17,163 bases of DNA from UBA1543 sp964596375 (GTDB lineage: Bacteria; Pseudomonadota; Zetaproteobacteria; Mariprofundales; Mariprofundaceae). Every line of letters begins with the position of its first letter. The first letter of the stretch is position 1. Of this stretch, positions 6,506 to 17,163 are shown piece by piece. Location of the stretch: contig CAZQTO010000039.1 of assembly GCA_964596375.1 (NCBI GenBank), forward strand, positions 1 through 17,163, given 5' to 3'. The notes below the pieces were generated by a model, which was not told the origin of the DNA, searched no databases, and saw nothing but the letters and a program-made list of their open reading frames with translations. The position numbers and the translations under genes are program-made.

Positions 6506-8194
6506 TCAATCGGCGCCAAGAATGCGGACCAGCGGTTGCAGATGCTTCTCATAACGCCTCCAGCGTTCAATGGAGGTATTGTATATTGTCTGACGTACCT
6601 GATGAACACTGGCTGTCTTGACGCGCGTGCCCGCCTGCTGGAAATTCAGGCAGGCGTCATTCCAATCCAGGCCACAATAATCGAGCAGCTTGCGCGTTTC
6701 CTTCTCCTGATTGGCCACCAGCTGTTCGTAATCCAATTCATACATCGCCCCCTCAGGCAATACATCCCGCCAGTGCTGCATTAAACGCTGATACATGCGA
6801 TAGTAGTATCCCAACGTGCCCTGATTGAGGCCGAAATCGAACTGCCATCCCTGGATGTTTGATGTATAGATGGACAGGCAGGTATCAAGCGGGTTGCGGC
6901 GCACGTGAATAATCTTTGCATGCGGCAAGGCACAGTGAATTGCGCCAATCAATCTTATATTATTAAGTGTTTTGTCGACGATGCACAGGCCTGACTCACC
7001 CTCTTCGAGCCTGTCAAGGTAAGCCTGTCCAACCTCCCGCCACTGCGTTTTCCCAAAGGCGGCGACCTCATCAAGGGTCAAAGGCTTATCCGGATTATGC
7101 AGATTGAGCCAAGCCAGCTCAAAGGCTTCCCACTCTCCACGAGTGCTCACATCCGGATGCGCTGCCAGAATCTGCTCAGCCAGGGTGCTACCACAGCGTG
7201 GCATACCAACAATGAATACGGGGCGCTCATCCTCCAGCCCGCTGGATGTGCGCAGCACCTCCTGCGTGTAGTGAGACATAATCGTTTCCATATGGGCAAG
7301 TTCAGCATCAGCATGGTAGGTGCTCTTACGCTTACGAATCGCATTGCACTCCTCATAGAAGGCAAAGGAACGATCATATTGCTTCAGATCGGCATACACC
7401 CTGCCCAAAGCATTGCATAAAAAGACCCTGTCATCTGACCCCGGCTCACTCCGCTCGTAACAGGCCTCAATCGCCTTTTTGTCGGCATCTTCGTTATCGG
7501 TAAATTTCTTGAGTTCGGCAAGATTGGCATAGGCCCGGGCATGGTTTGGGTTCAAAGCCAATGCAGCACGCAACTCTTCTTCCCCATCCTGCATGCGACC
7601 AAGCTGTATCAAAAACAGGGCGCGCTGGAAACGCGCATCAAAATAATCCGGATCACGGGATATTACCTCATCAAGACACTCCAATGCCTCTTCCGGCCTG
7701 TCGAGGCGGGACAGAACATCGAACAACCTCATCAACACTTCTCTTTGCTGCGGATGCTTCTCACGCAGACCCTGAAGCATCTCCAGCGCCTCCTCGCCCT
7801 GCCCCACGCCGATCAACGAAGAACAGTAGCCCAGCTTTATCTCCGGCGAGGCCGGATTGTATTGCATGGCGCTGCGAAAACGCTGAACAGCATCCGCATA
7901 CAAGGACTCTTTGAGGTAGAGTTTGCCCAGATTTTCATGAAACTCAGGCCGACGGGGCGCGGCATTGATTGCCTGAACAAACAAGCCCTCGGCGACAGCC
8001 AAATCGCCACGCTCAACGCTGAGGATGCCCCGGAGATTGGCCACATCAGCATTCCCGGGCTGGATGCTTTCGATCTTGGCACAAATACTTTCGAAAATAT
8101 CAAGCCGCTGCGCGACCAGCGCTTGAGCTGCCTGAGCTCCGAGCTCCTTGAGCTTGCGCTTCTTATTATTAGACAGGCTCGCAGTACGCTTCAT
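6506..8194 (-). CDS. TPR-repeat sulfotransferase
   Basis: This 562-residue protein has two parts. Residues about 20-290 are helical tetratricopeptide-like repeats; clear units begin near 53, 87, 121, 187 and 257, each with the small-residue and Pro pattern (for example ALALNPNHARAYANLAEL). Residues about 324-560 form a PAPS-dependent sulfotransferase domain: the 5'-phosphosulfate loop VGMPRCGST (329-337), and the 3'-phosphate segment HVRRNPLDTCLS (430-441). YELDYEQLV (485-493) and RWRRYEKHL near the end are also typical. Such fusions sulfate carbohydrates or proteins; the acceptor cannot be read from sequence. No signal peptide or membrane segment is seen, so it is likely cytoplasmic. ATG at 8194 has GGGGA five bases upstream. 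It lies 27 bp after the SEC-C gene and is probably cotranscribed with it. Confidence 0.88.
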   Translation of the reverse strand: MKRTASLSNNKKRKLKELGAQAAQALVAQRLDIFESICAKIESIQPGNADVANLRGILSVERGDLAVAEGLFVQAINAAPRRPEFHENLGKLYLKESLYADAVQRFRSAMQYNPASPEIKLGYCSSLIGVGQGEEALEMLQGLREKHPQQREVLMRLFDVLSRLDRPEEALECLDEVISRDPDYFDARFQRALFLIQLGRMQDGEEELRAALALNPNHARAYANLAELKKFTDNEDADKKAIEACYERSEPGSDDRVFLCNALGRVYADLKQYDRSFAFYEECNAIRKRKSTYHADAELAHMETIMSHYTQEVLRTSSGLEDERPVFIVGMPRCGSTLAEQILAAHPDVSTRGEWEAFELAWLNLHNPDKPLTLDEVAAFGKTQWREVGQAYLDRLEEGESGLCIVDKTLNNIRLIGAIHCALPHAKIIHVRRNPLDTCLSIYTSNIQGWQFDFGLNQGTLGYYYRMYQRLMQHWRDVLPEGAMYELDYEQLVANQEKETRKLLDYCGLDWNDACLNFQQAGTRVKTASVHQVRQTIYNTSIERWRRYEKHLQPLVRILGAD

Positions 8195-8221
8195 CGAAAT
8201 CCCCGCAAGCAGGGCGAGACC

Positions 8222-8980
<759 letters not shown>

Positions 8981-8985
8981 GGGAA

Positions 8986-8990
8986 CTCCT
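8986..8990 (-). promoter_or_regulatory. Ribosome binding site deciding the SEC-C gene start
   Basis: AGGAG on the minus strand is five bases before GTG at 8980. This is the best Shine-Dalgarno match in the region and supports GTG over upstream alternatives in the same frame. Confidence 0.65.
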
Positions 8991-9097
8991 TGTCTCCGGC
9001 CATGCTGCTGAACCAACCCTTGATAAAGGTCATATCCATGCCGGTCAGAATCGGAAGCATGAACGGCATACGCCTTGGCTTCAAGCTCCCCGAATGC

Positions 9098-11257
9098 TTA
9101 TCTCTTTTTCCGGCGCTTCCAATTCCCGCTGTCTTTCCGCGCCCGGGAATCAATCCGGGCTGCAGACTTGCCACCAATATTGCTCTGCCCGGCAGCAGAT
9201 GGAACAAGGCATGGATCAGCGCTTCCTATCAGTTCGCTACGCCCCATTTTCCTCAGCGCTTCGCGCAGCAGCGGCCAGTTGGCCGGATCGTGGTAGCGCA
9301 GAAAGGCCTTGTGCAGATCCCGCTGTTTTTTGCGTTTCGGCGTGAATACAAGTTCGCTGTTCCGACCAGTGCGACGGCTTATGCGACGTAAGGGGTTGCG
9401 GCCGGAATGATACATGGCACTGGCCGTTGCCATCGGCGAGGGCAGGAAGGCCTGCACCTGATCCGGCTTGAAATGATTGTGCTTCAACCACAGGGCAAGA
9501 TTCAGCATGTCCTCGTCGGTGGTCCCCGGATGGGCAGCAATAAAATAGGGAATCAGGTACTGCTTCTTTCCGGCTTTTTCGGAGAACTTGTCGAACAGCT
9601 TGCGGAAGGCCTCGAAACTACCCACGCCCGGCTTCATCATTTTATTCAGCGGGCCGTCCTCGGTGTGCTCCGGGGCAATCTTGAGATATCCGCCGACATG
9701 ATGGGTGACAAGCTCCTCGACATATTCAGGCGACTGTACGGCCAGGTCGTAGCGCAGCCCTGAGGCAATGAACACCTTCTTGATGCCCGGAAGCGCCCTC
9801 GCCCTGCGATACAAATGAATCAGCGGCGCATGATCGGTATTCAGGTTCTTGCAGATATCCGGAAACACGCAGGACGGCAGGCGGCAGGCCGCCTCGATCT
9901 CCCGCGACTTGCAGGCCAGCCGGTACATATTGGCTGTCGGCCCTCCCAGATCGGAAATGACACCGGCAAAGCCCGGCGTTTTGTCGCGAATCGCCTCGAT
10001 CTCGCGCACAATCGAATCCTCCGAGCGACTCTGGATAATCCGCCCTTCATGCTCGGTGATCGAACAGAAGGTGCAGCCACCGAAACAGCCGCGCATGATA
10101 TTCACGCTCGTCTTGATCATCTCATAGGCGGGAATTTTCGCGGCCCCATAGCTGTCGTGCGGACGGCGCGAATACGACAGACCGAACACCCAATCCATTT
10201 CGAGGGTAGTCAGGGGAATCGGTGGGGGATTCAGCCATACGTCGCGCGCTCCGTGCCGCTGCACCAGCGACCGCGCATTGCCCGGATTGGTTTCCAGATG
10301 CATCAATCTTGAGGCATGCGCATACAGCACCGGGTCGTCCTTCACCTGCTCGTAGGAGGGAATGCGGATGACGCTGTGCGCTGCATCCAGCCTGCGCGAG
10401 AAGATGCGGATTTGTTGAACCTGGGGCTGCGCTTCGGCCGATTCGGAAACACCTGTGCCGCATGCGGCGCCCTGTTTTTCTTCCTGCATGGCAGCTTGTT
10501 CCATTGCATAAGGATCGGCATGCTCAATCAGTTCGCCGGGAGCATCGACCTCGGTGGAGGCAAGCTCGGCCCAGCCGGGCGGCACCTCGCGACGCATCAC
10601 GGCTGTGCCACGCATCAGGCCCATCTCACTGATTGCCTCGCCGGCATCGAGCCTGTGGGCAAGCTCGACGATCTGCCGTTCGGCATTGCCGTACACCAGC
10701 ATATCCGCTTTGGAATCAGGCAGCACCGAGCGCTTCACGGTATCCGACCAATAATCATAGTGTGCAATACGCCTGAGTGACGCCTCAATACTGCCGATAA
10801 TCACCGGCACACCCTTGAAGGCCTCGCGGCAGCGCTGGGCATAGACTGTCACTGCCCGATCCGGGCGTAGCCCGGCTGCGCCGTCCGGGCTATAGGCATC
10901 CTCACTGCGGATGCGCCGCTCCGAGGTGTAGCGATTGACCATCGAATCCATATTGCCGGAGGTAACGCCATAGAACAGACGTGGCTGCCCCAGTGCGCGG
11001 AAGGCCTCCGCCGAACGCCAGTCGGGCTGGGAAATGATGCCAACCCGAAAACCGTGTGCCTCCAGCACCCTGCCAATCACAGCCATGCCGAAACTGGGGT
11101 GATCCACATAGGCATCACCCGTGATGATAATGATATCGCACACATCCCAGCCGAGCTGATCCATCTCCCGACGGGACATGGGTAGCTGTATCGCAGCCGA
11201 CGCAGGCACAGTGCTGCAAATCGAAGCCGGAGCAGGCATGGAAAAGGTGCTGGTCAT
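9098..11257 (-). CDS. ygiQ: YgiQ-family radical SAM protein
   Basis: This is a 719-residue member of the YgiQ family (UPF0313), whose biochemical role is not established. The N-terminal region has PMSRREMDQLGWD and TGDAYVDHPSFGM (46-58). The radical SAM iron-sulfur motif is GCFGGCTFC, with Cys391, Cys395 and Cys398 in CX3CX2C spacing. SVNIMRG precedes it, and SDLGGPTANMYR and KIAPEHTEDGPL follow. Residues about 245-285 are a Gln/Glu/Ala-rich linker that varies among relatives, and the C-terminus (about 695-719) is a basic tail ending KRRKKR. ATG at 11257 has only a weak GGAT element upstream. A TAAAAT box at about 11278-11283 could be a -10, but I see no matching -35. The gene follows the rpoC terminator, so it should have its own promoter. 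Confidence 0.93.
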   Translation of the reverse strand: MTSTFSMPAPASICSTVPASAAIQLPMSRREMDQLGWDVCDIIIITGDAYVDHPSFGMAVIGRVLEAHGFRVGIISQPDWRSAEAFRALGQPRLFYGVTSGNMDSMVNRYTSERRIRSEDAYSPDGAAGLRPDRAVTVYAQRCREAFKGVPVIIGSIEASLRRIAHYDYWSDTVKRSVLPDSKADMLVYGNAERQIVELAHRLDAGEAISEMGLMRGTAVMRREVPPGWAELASTEVDAPGELIEHADPYAMEQAAMQEEKQGAACGTGVSESAEAQPQVQQIRIFSRRLDAAHSVIRIPSYEQVKDDPVLYAHASRLMHLETNPGNARSLVQRHGARDVWLNPPPIPLTTLEMDWVFGLSYSRRPHDSYGAAKIPAYEMIKTSVNIMRGCFGGCTFCSITEHEGRIIQSRSEDSIVREIEAIRDKTPGFAGVISDLGGPTANMYRLACKSREIEAACRLPSCVFPDICKNLNTDHAPLIHLYRRARALPGIKKVFIASGLRYDLAVQSPEYVEELVTHHVGGYLKIAPEHTEDGPLNKMMKPGVGSFEAFRKLFDKFSEKAGKKQYLIPYFIAAHPGTTDEDMLNLALWLKHNHFKPDQVQAFLPSPMATASAMYHSGRNPLRRISRRTGRNSELVFTPKRKKQRDLHKAFLRYHDPANWPLLREALRKMGRSELIGSADPCLVPSAAGQSNIGGKSAARIDSRARKDSGNWKRRKKR

Positions 11258-11334
11258 CGCACCATCCTAGCCCACTCCGGATTTTATTGCTCCGCCCTCA
11301 GTTCCTGTTTTCCGCATCCGTTCTTCGGCATAAA

Positions 11335-11361
11335 AAAAGCCCCGGACATGCCGGGGCTTTT
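11335..11361 (-). terminator. Intrinsic terminator of the rpoBC transcript
   Basis: On the minus strand AAAAGCCCCGG and CCGGGGCTTTT form a perfect 11-bp stem around a five-base loop, followed by an unbroken run of seven T including stem-distal bases. It begins 32 bases after the rpoC stop. It ends the rpo operon before ygiQ. Confidence 0.95.
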
Positions 11362-11393
11362 GATTGCTCAATCACAGTGCCTGAAGATACCGC

Positions 11394-14300
11394 TTATGCG
11401 GAAGCCTCGTCACCCTGTGGTGCATCTTCGATGACAACCTCTGCGGCCTCGACGACTTCCTCGATGACCACTTCCTCGACTTCTTCCACCTCAGGCTTGG
11501 GAACAAGACTTGTGGCAAAGCCTGTACCGGCTGGAAGCAGTCGACCAAGAATGACGTTCTCCTTCAGCCCGGTCAGCCAGTCGACCTTACCGGCCAATGC
11601 CGCTTCGGTGATAACACGCGTCGTTTCCTGGAAGGAAGCAGCAGAAATAAACGACTCTGTCTGCAACGATGCCTTGGTAATACCAAGCAGGACCGGCTCG
11701 AAGGTTGCCGGCGGCTTACCCTCTGCCTCCAGTGCATTGTTCATCTCGATAAGCACACGACGTCCTACCTGTTCACCGGCGATGAAGGTCGTAGCGCCCG
11801 GATCGATGATCTGCACCTTGCGCATCATCTGACGCACAATCACCTCGATGTGCTTATCGTTGATCTTCACGCCCTGCAAGCGGTAGACCTCCTGCACTTC
11901 GTCGGTCAGATACTTGGCCAGCGCCTCAACACCCAGCACACTGAGAATATCGTGCGGTGCAGGCGAGCCTTCCATCAAGCGCTCACCACGCCGTACACGA
12001 TCGCCTTCCTGCACGATGATATGGCTGTCCTTCGGAATCTGATACTCAATAGGATCAGAGCCGTCATCCGGATTGACCAGCACACGACGTTTACCACGGA
12101 TGTCCTTGCCGAAGGAAATAGATCCATCCACGTCAGCAATAAAAGCCAGACTCTTCGGCTTACGTGCCTCGAACAACTCGACCACACGCGGCAGGCCACC
12201 GGTAATATCCTTGGTCTTGGTCGTTTCGCGCGGGATGCGTGCCAGCACCGTACCTGCCTTGGCTTCATCACCGTCTTCCACATTAAGAATGGCGCCCGGC
12301 GACAGATAGTAGCGTGCCGGGGTATTGGTACGCGGCATAATGATCGGATCGCCTTCCGGATTCTTCGGATCGACCAGTTGCAACTGCGGGCGCAGAGCAA
12401 CCTTGCGCGTTTCGGAAAGCTGCGTGACCACGCGGTTGGACAGACCCGTTACTTCATCGGTCTGCTCGCGCATGGTCCTGCCATCCACCATATCCTGATA
12501 GCGCACATGGCCATCTACTTCGGCAATCAGCGGCATGGTATACGGATCCCATTCGGCCAGGATTTCACCTGCCTTGGCCTTACCTCCATCCTGAATACGC
12601 AGGCGGGCACCATATGGAATACGGTGGCGCTCGCGCTCGTTGCCTTTGGCATCCTCAATCAATGCTTCGGTATGACGGTTGATAATAACAGCAACTCCCG
12701 TCTCATCCTGCACAATCACCGCATTATCCAGACGCACCGTGCCGGCGAATTTCGCCTCGACATGCGCCTGCTCGGCTGAACGCGATGCAGTACCACCCAC
12801 ATGGAAGGTGCGCATGGTCAGCTGTGTACCCGGCTCACCGATAGACTGCGCAGCAATCACACCCACAGCTTCACCCAGGCTGACCGGTGTACCGTGCGCC
12901 AGATCGCGACCGTAACAGGTCGCACACACACCCTGCGGAGCTTCGCAGGTGAGCACCGAACGGATGCGTGCCTCTTCGACGCCAACCTCATTGAGCTTGG
13001 CGACCAACTCTTCATTAAGCATGGCGCCGGCCGGCGCAATCTCCTGACCGGAAACCGGATCGCAGGCTGCTTCAAGCAGTACACGTCCCAGCACTCGCTC
13101 GGAAAGTTCTTCCACCACCTCGCCGCCTTCCATCAGCGGTGTCATGGTAATGCCGTTGGTTGTGCCGCAGTCCTGAATGGTAATCACCGCATCCTGCGCC
13201 ACATCCACCAGACGACGCGTCAGATAACCCGAGTTGGCGGTCTTCAGCGCCGTGTCGGCCAGACCCTTACGGGCACCATGCGTGGAGATGAAGTACTGCA
13301 ACACGGTCAGGCCTTCGCGGAAGTTGGCGGTAATCGGCGTTTCGATAATCGAACCATCCGGCTTGGCCATCAGGCCGCGCATACCGGCCAGCTGACGAAT
13401 CTGCTGGGCCGAACCACGAGCGCCGGAATCAGCCATCATATAGACGGAGTTCAGGCTCTGGCACGTTTCCTTCTCTTTACCATCGGCGGAGGTCAACTCC
13501 TCGGTGGACAGGTTGTTCATCATAGCCGCAGCAACGGATTCCGTCGTGTGCGTCCACAAATCGACCACCTTGTTATAGCGCTCGCCGGCGGTAATCAGAC
13601 CATCGGAATACTGCTTCTGGACCTTCTTCACCTCGGCCTCGGTCTTGGCTACCAGCGTGTACTTCTCGTCCGGAATAATTACGTCATCGAGGCAAAAAGA
13701 GGTGCCCGAACGGGCTGCGTGCTCGAAGCCCATATTCTTCATGCGATCGACAAGCAGCACAGTCGCCTTATTGCCGGCCAGTCGATAGCAATCCTCGATA
13801 ATGCCGCCCACATCTCTCTTGGTAAGCACCTTGTTGATGCAGGAAAACGGCATCTCCGGCGGCAGCACGCTGGACAGGAGGGCACGGCCAACCGTGGTCT
13901 TTTCACGTTTGCCGCGCAGGCGGCAATGAATGCGCGCATGCAAATCGACGGCACCGGTTTCGTAGGCGCGGCTCACTTCGTCAGGGCCTGAGAAGACCAT
14001 ACCCTCGCCCTTACGGAACGGGCGCTCGAAAGTCATGTAATAGATGCCCAGAATAATATCCTGGGTCGGAGCCACAACCGGCTTGCCGGTGGAAGGGGAG
14101 AGGATGTTGTTGGTCGACATCATCAGGGCGCGGACTTCCGTCTGCGCCTCAATGGACAGCGGTACATGCACAGCCATCTGATCGCCGTCAAAGTCGGCAT
14201 TGAATGCAGTACAAACCAGCGGATGCAGCTGAATGGCCTTGCCTTCGATCAGGATCGGCTCAAATGCCTGGATACCCAGACGGTGCAGGGTCGGTGCGCG

Positions 14301-15572
14301 GTTGAGCATGACAGGATGTTCCTGAATGACCTCTTCGAGAATATCCCAGACTTCCGGAATACCCTGCTCGACAAGCTTCTTGGCCTGCTTGATGGTGCTG
14401 GCCAGAAGGCGGGACTCCAGCTTCTGATAGATAAATGGTTTGAACAACTCGAGAGCCATGGTCTTGGGCAGACCGCACTGATGCAGCTTCAATTCCGGAC
14501 CGACAACGATCACCGAACGACCGGAGTAATCGACGCGCTTACCGAGCAGGTTCTGACGGAACCGGCCCTGCTTGCCCTTGATGATATCGGACAACGACTT
14601 CAGCGGACGACGGTTGTTTCCGGTAATCGGCTTGGTCTTGCGCGAGTTGTCGAACAGCGCATCCACTGATTCCTGCAACATGCGCTTTTCGTTGCGCGTG
14701 ATGATTTCCGGCGCCTTCAGTTCGAGAAGCCTCTTCAGACGGTTGTTGCGGTTGATCACCCGGCGATACAGATCGTTAAGATCGGAGGTTGCGAAGCGAC
14801 CACCATCGAGCGGCACCAGTGGACGCAGCTCAGGCGGCAGCACTGGAATCACTTCCAGAATCATGCGTTCCGGACGATTACCCGATTCCACCATGGCTTC
14901 CACGGTCTTCAGGCGTTTGGTCAGCTTGGCCAGACGGGTTTCCGCCTTGGTGGCAGCAATCTGGGCACGCAGCGAGGTGCGCTCTTCCACCAGATCGACA
15001 CCGGCAAGCATTTCACGCACGGCCTCGGCACCCATGCTGGCACGGAACTCTTCACCGTACTCATCAAAGGCCTCGAGATATTCCTCTTCGGTCATGATCT
15101 GGTACTGATCAAGCGAAGTCAGGCCGGGATCGAGCACCACATAGGACTCGAAATACAGGATGCGCTCCAGCTCTTTCAGAGTCTTGTCGAGCAGCAGGCC
15201 GATACGCGAAGGCAAGCTCTTCAAAAACCAGATATGAGCAACCGGTGCTGCCAGCTCAATATGGCCCATACGCTCGCGGCGCACCTTGGACTGAATCACT
15301 TCAACGCCACACTTCTCGCACACCACGCCGCGATGCTTGAGGCGCTTGTACTTGCCGCACAGGCACTCGTAATCGCGCACCGGTCCGAAAATCTTGGCGC
15401 AGAACAGGCCATCACGTTCCGGCTTAAACGTCCGGTAGTTAATCGTCTCAGGCTTCTTCACTTCGCCGTACGACCAGGAGCGAATCTTCTCGGGGCTGGC
15501 CAGGCTTACCTTCAGGCCATCGAATTCCTCGATGCCGCTTGGCTTTTGGAACAGGTTCAGTACGTCACGCAT
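11394..15572 (-). CDS. rpoC: DNA-directed RNA polymerase subunit beta'
   Basis: RpoC is the catalytic beta' subunit of RNA polymerase. The 1392-residue protein is full length for Proteobacteria. The N-terminal zinc site has Cys70, Cys72, Cys85 and Cys88. The catalytic NADFDGDQ motif places Asp460, Asp462 and Asp464 at the magnesium site; both sets match the Escherichia coli numbering. The second zinc site is Cys802, Cys876, Cys883 and Cys886, and the trigger-loop segment SIGEPGTQLTMRTFHVGG spans 910-927. The last 35 or so residues are strongly acidic, with repeated EEV and VVIE units and an end of GDEASA. ATG at 15572 lies three bases after the rpoB stop, and its AGGAG ribosome binding site falls within the last rpoB codons, so translation is probably coupled. 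Fully co-directional with rpoB. Confidence 0.99.
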   Translation of the reverse strand: MRDVLNLFQKPSGIEEFDGLKVSLASPEKIRSWSYGEVKKPETINYRTFKPERDGLFCAKIFGPVRDYECLCGKYKRLKHRGVVCEKCGVEVIQSKVRRERMGHIELAAPVAHIWFLKSLPSRIGLLLDKTLKELERILYFESYVVLDPGLTSLDQYQIMTEEEYLEAFDEYGEEFRASMGAEAVREMLAGVDLVEERTSLRAQIAATKAETRLAKLTKRLKTVEAMVESGNRPERMILEVIPVLPPELRPLVPLDGGRFATSDLNDLYRRVINRNNRLKRLLELKAPEIITRNEKRMLQESVDALFDNSRKTKPITGNNRRPLKSLSDIIKGKQGRFRQNLLGKRVDYSGRSVIVVGPELKLHQCGLPKTMALELFKPFIYQKLESRLLASTIKQAKKLVEQGIPEVWDILEEVIQEHPVMLNRAPTLHRLGIQAFEPILIEGKAIQLHPLVCTAFNADFDGDQMAVHVPLSIEAQTEVRALMMSTNNILSPSTGKPVVAPTQDIILGIYYMTFERPFRKGEGMVFSGPDEVSRAYETGAVDLHARIHCRLRGKREKTTVGRALLSSVLPPEMPFSCINKVLTKRDVGGIIEDCYRLAGNKATVLLVDRMKNMGFEHAARSGTSFCLDDVIIPDEKYTLVAKTEAEVKKVQKQYSDGLITAGERYNKVVDLWTHTTESVAAAMMNNLSTEELTSADGKEKETCQSLNSVYMMADSGARGSAQQIRQLAGMRGLMAKPDGSIIETPITANFREGLTVLQYFISTHGARKGLADTALKTANSGYLTRRLVDVAQDAVITIQDCGTTNGITMTPLMEGGEVVEELSERVLGRVLLEAACDPVSGQEIAPAGAMLNEELVAKLNEVGVEEARIRSVLTCEAPQGVCATCYGRDLAHGTPVSLGEAVGVIAAQSIGEPGTQLTMRTFHVGGTASRSAEQAHVEAKFAGTVRLDNAVIVQDETGVAVIINRHTEALIEDAKGNERERHRIPYGARLRIQDGGKAKAGEILAEWDPYTMPLIAEVDGHVRYQDMVDGRTMREQTDEVTGLSNRVVTQLSETRKVALRPQLQLVDPKNPEGDPIIMPRTNTPARYYLSPGAILNVEDGDEAKAGTVLARIPRETTKTKDITGGLPRVVELFEARKPKSLAFIADVDGSISFGKDIRGKRRVLVNPDDGSDPIEYQIPKDSHIIVQEGDRVRRGERLMEGSPAPHDILSVLGVEALAKYLTDEVQEVYRLQGVKINDKHIEVIVRQMMRKVQIIDPGATTFIAGEQVGRRVLIEMNNALEAEGKPPATFEPVLLGITKASLQTESFISAASFQETTRVITEAALAGKVDWLTGLKENVILGRLLPAGTGFATSLVPKPEVEEVEEVVIEEVVEAAEVVIEDAPQGDEASA

Positions 15573-15575
15573 GGC

Positions 15576-17163
<1,588 letters not shown>

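Noticed and set aside
10866..10893. Palindrome AGCCCGG...CCGGGCT inside ygiQ, resembling a REP element
   Set aside because: The encoded segment (SPDGAAGLRPDRA) aligns without insertion to what I recall of Escherichia coli YgiQ, so it is ordinary coding sequence with a chance dyad.
12801..13991. Long plus-strand open frames opposite rpoC and rpoB (also 11850-12779 and 15894-17054)
   Set aside because: Antisense to highly conserved genes, with His/Arg/Gln-rich translations typical of shadow frames.

Overview
The window (17,163 bp, roughly mid-50s % GC by eye) reads as chromosomal DNA of a Zetaproteobacterium, most likely Mariprofundus or a close relative. The strongest pointer is the gene at 4942-6150 (minus), which looks like Cyc2. 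Cyc2 is the outer-membrane fusion of a monoheme cytochrome and a porin that is regarded as the iron oxidase of neutrophilic iron oxidisers. The other proteins (TrpE/G/D/C, YgiQ, RpoB, RpoC) are typical of Proteobacteria and fit that placement. The genus is an inference from remembered family sequences, not from a search.

Layout, left to right. (1) Positions 1-3859, plus strand: a tryptophan cluster trpE (5' end outside the window)-trpG-trpD-trpC with ATGA and GTGA overlaps at two junctions; trpF, trpB and trpA do not follow. (2) 3877-3900: a perfect hairpin between converging genes. (3) 3922-4671, minus: an outer-membrane lipoprotein resembling BamC. (4) 4878-4934: a GC-rich terminator and a UUCG-capped hairpin that close the cyc2 transcript. 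(5) 4942-6150, minus: cyc2. (6) 6151-6505: a 355-bp gene-free stretch. It holds a good sigma70-like promoter for cyc2, a palindrome just upstream of its -35 box, a hairpin at the predicted mRNA 5' end, and a degenerate CACAGAG-type inverted repeat. (7) 6506-11257, minus: a TPR-sulfotransferase, a SEC-C zinc-motif protein of unknown function, and a YgiQ-type radical SAM protein, all co-directional. (8) 11335-11361: a strong terminator for rpoC. (9) 11394-17163, minus: rpoC complete and rpoB (3' part only).

How it fits together. The trp genes supply four steps from chorismate to indole-glycerol phosphate. Cyc2 appears to be a single-gene transcription unit with its own promoter and terminators, placed among housekeeping genes rather than beside other electron-transport genes. 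Its downstream neighbour is a possible component of the beta-barrel assembly machinery, which Cyc2 would need for insertion into the outer membrane. Its upstream neighbour is a possible carbohydrate or protein sulfotransferase. Links between these neighbours are inference from position only.

No tRNA, rRNA, CRISPR array, insertion sequence or prophage gene was seen. The most notable content is the cyc2 locus and its regulatory region; nothing else looks like an undescribed system.
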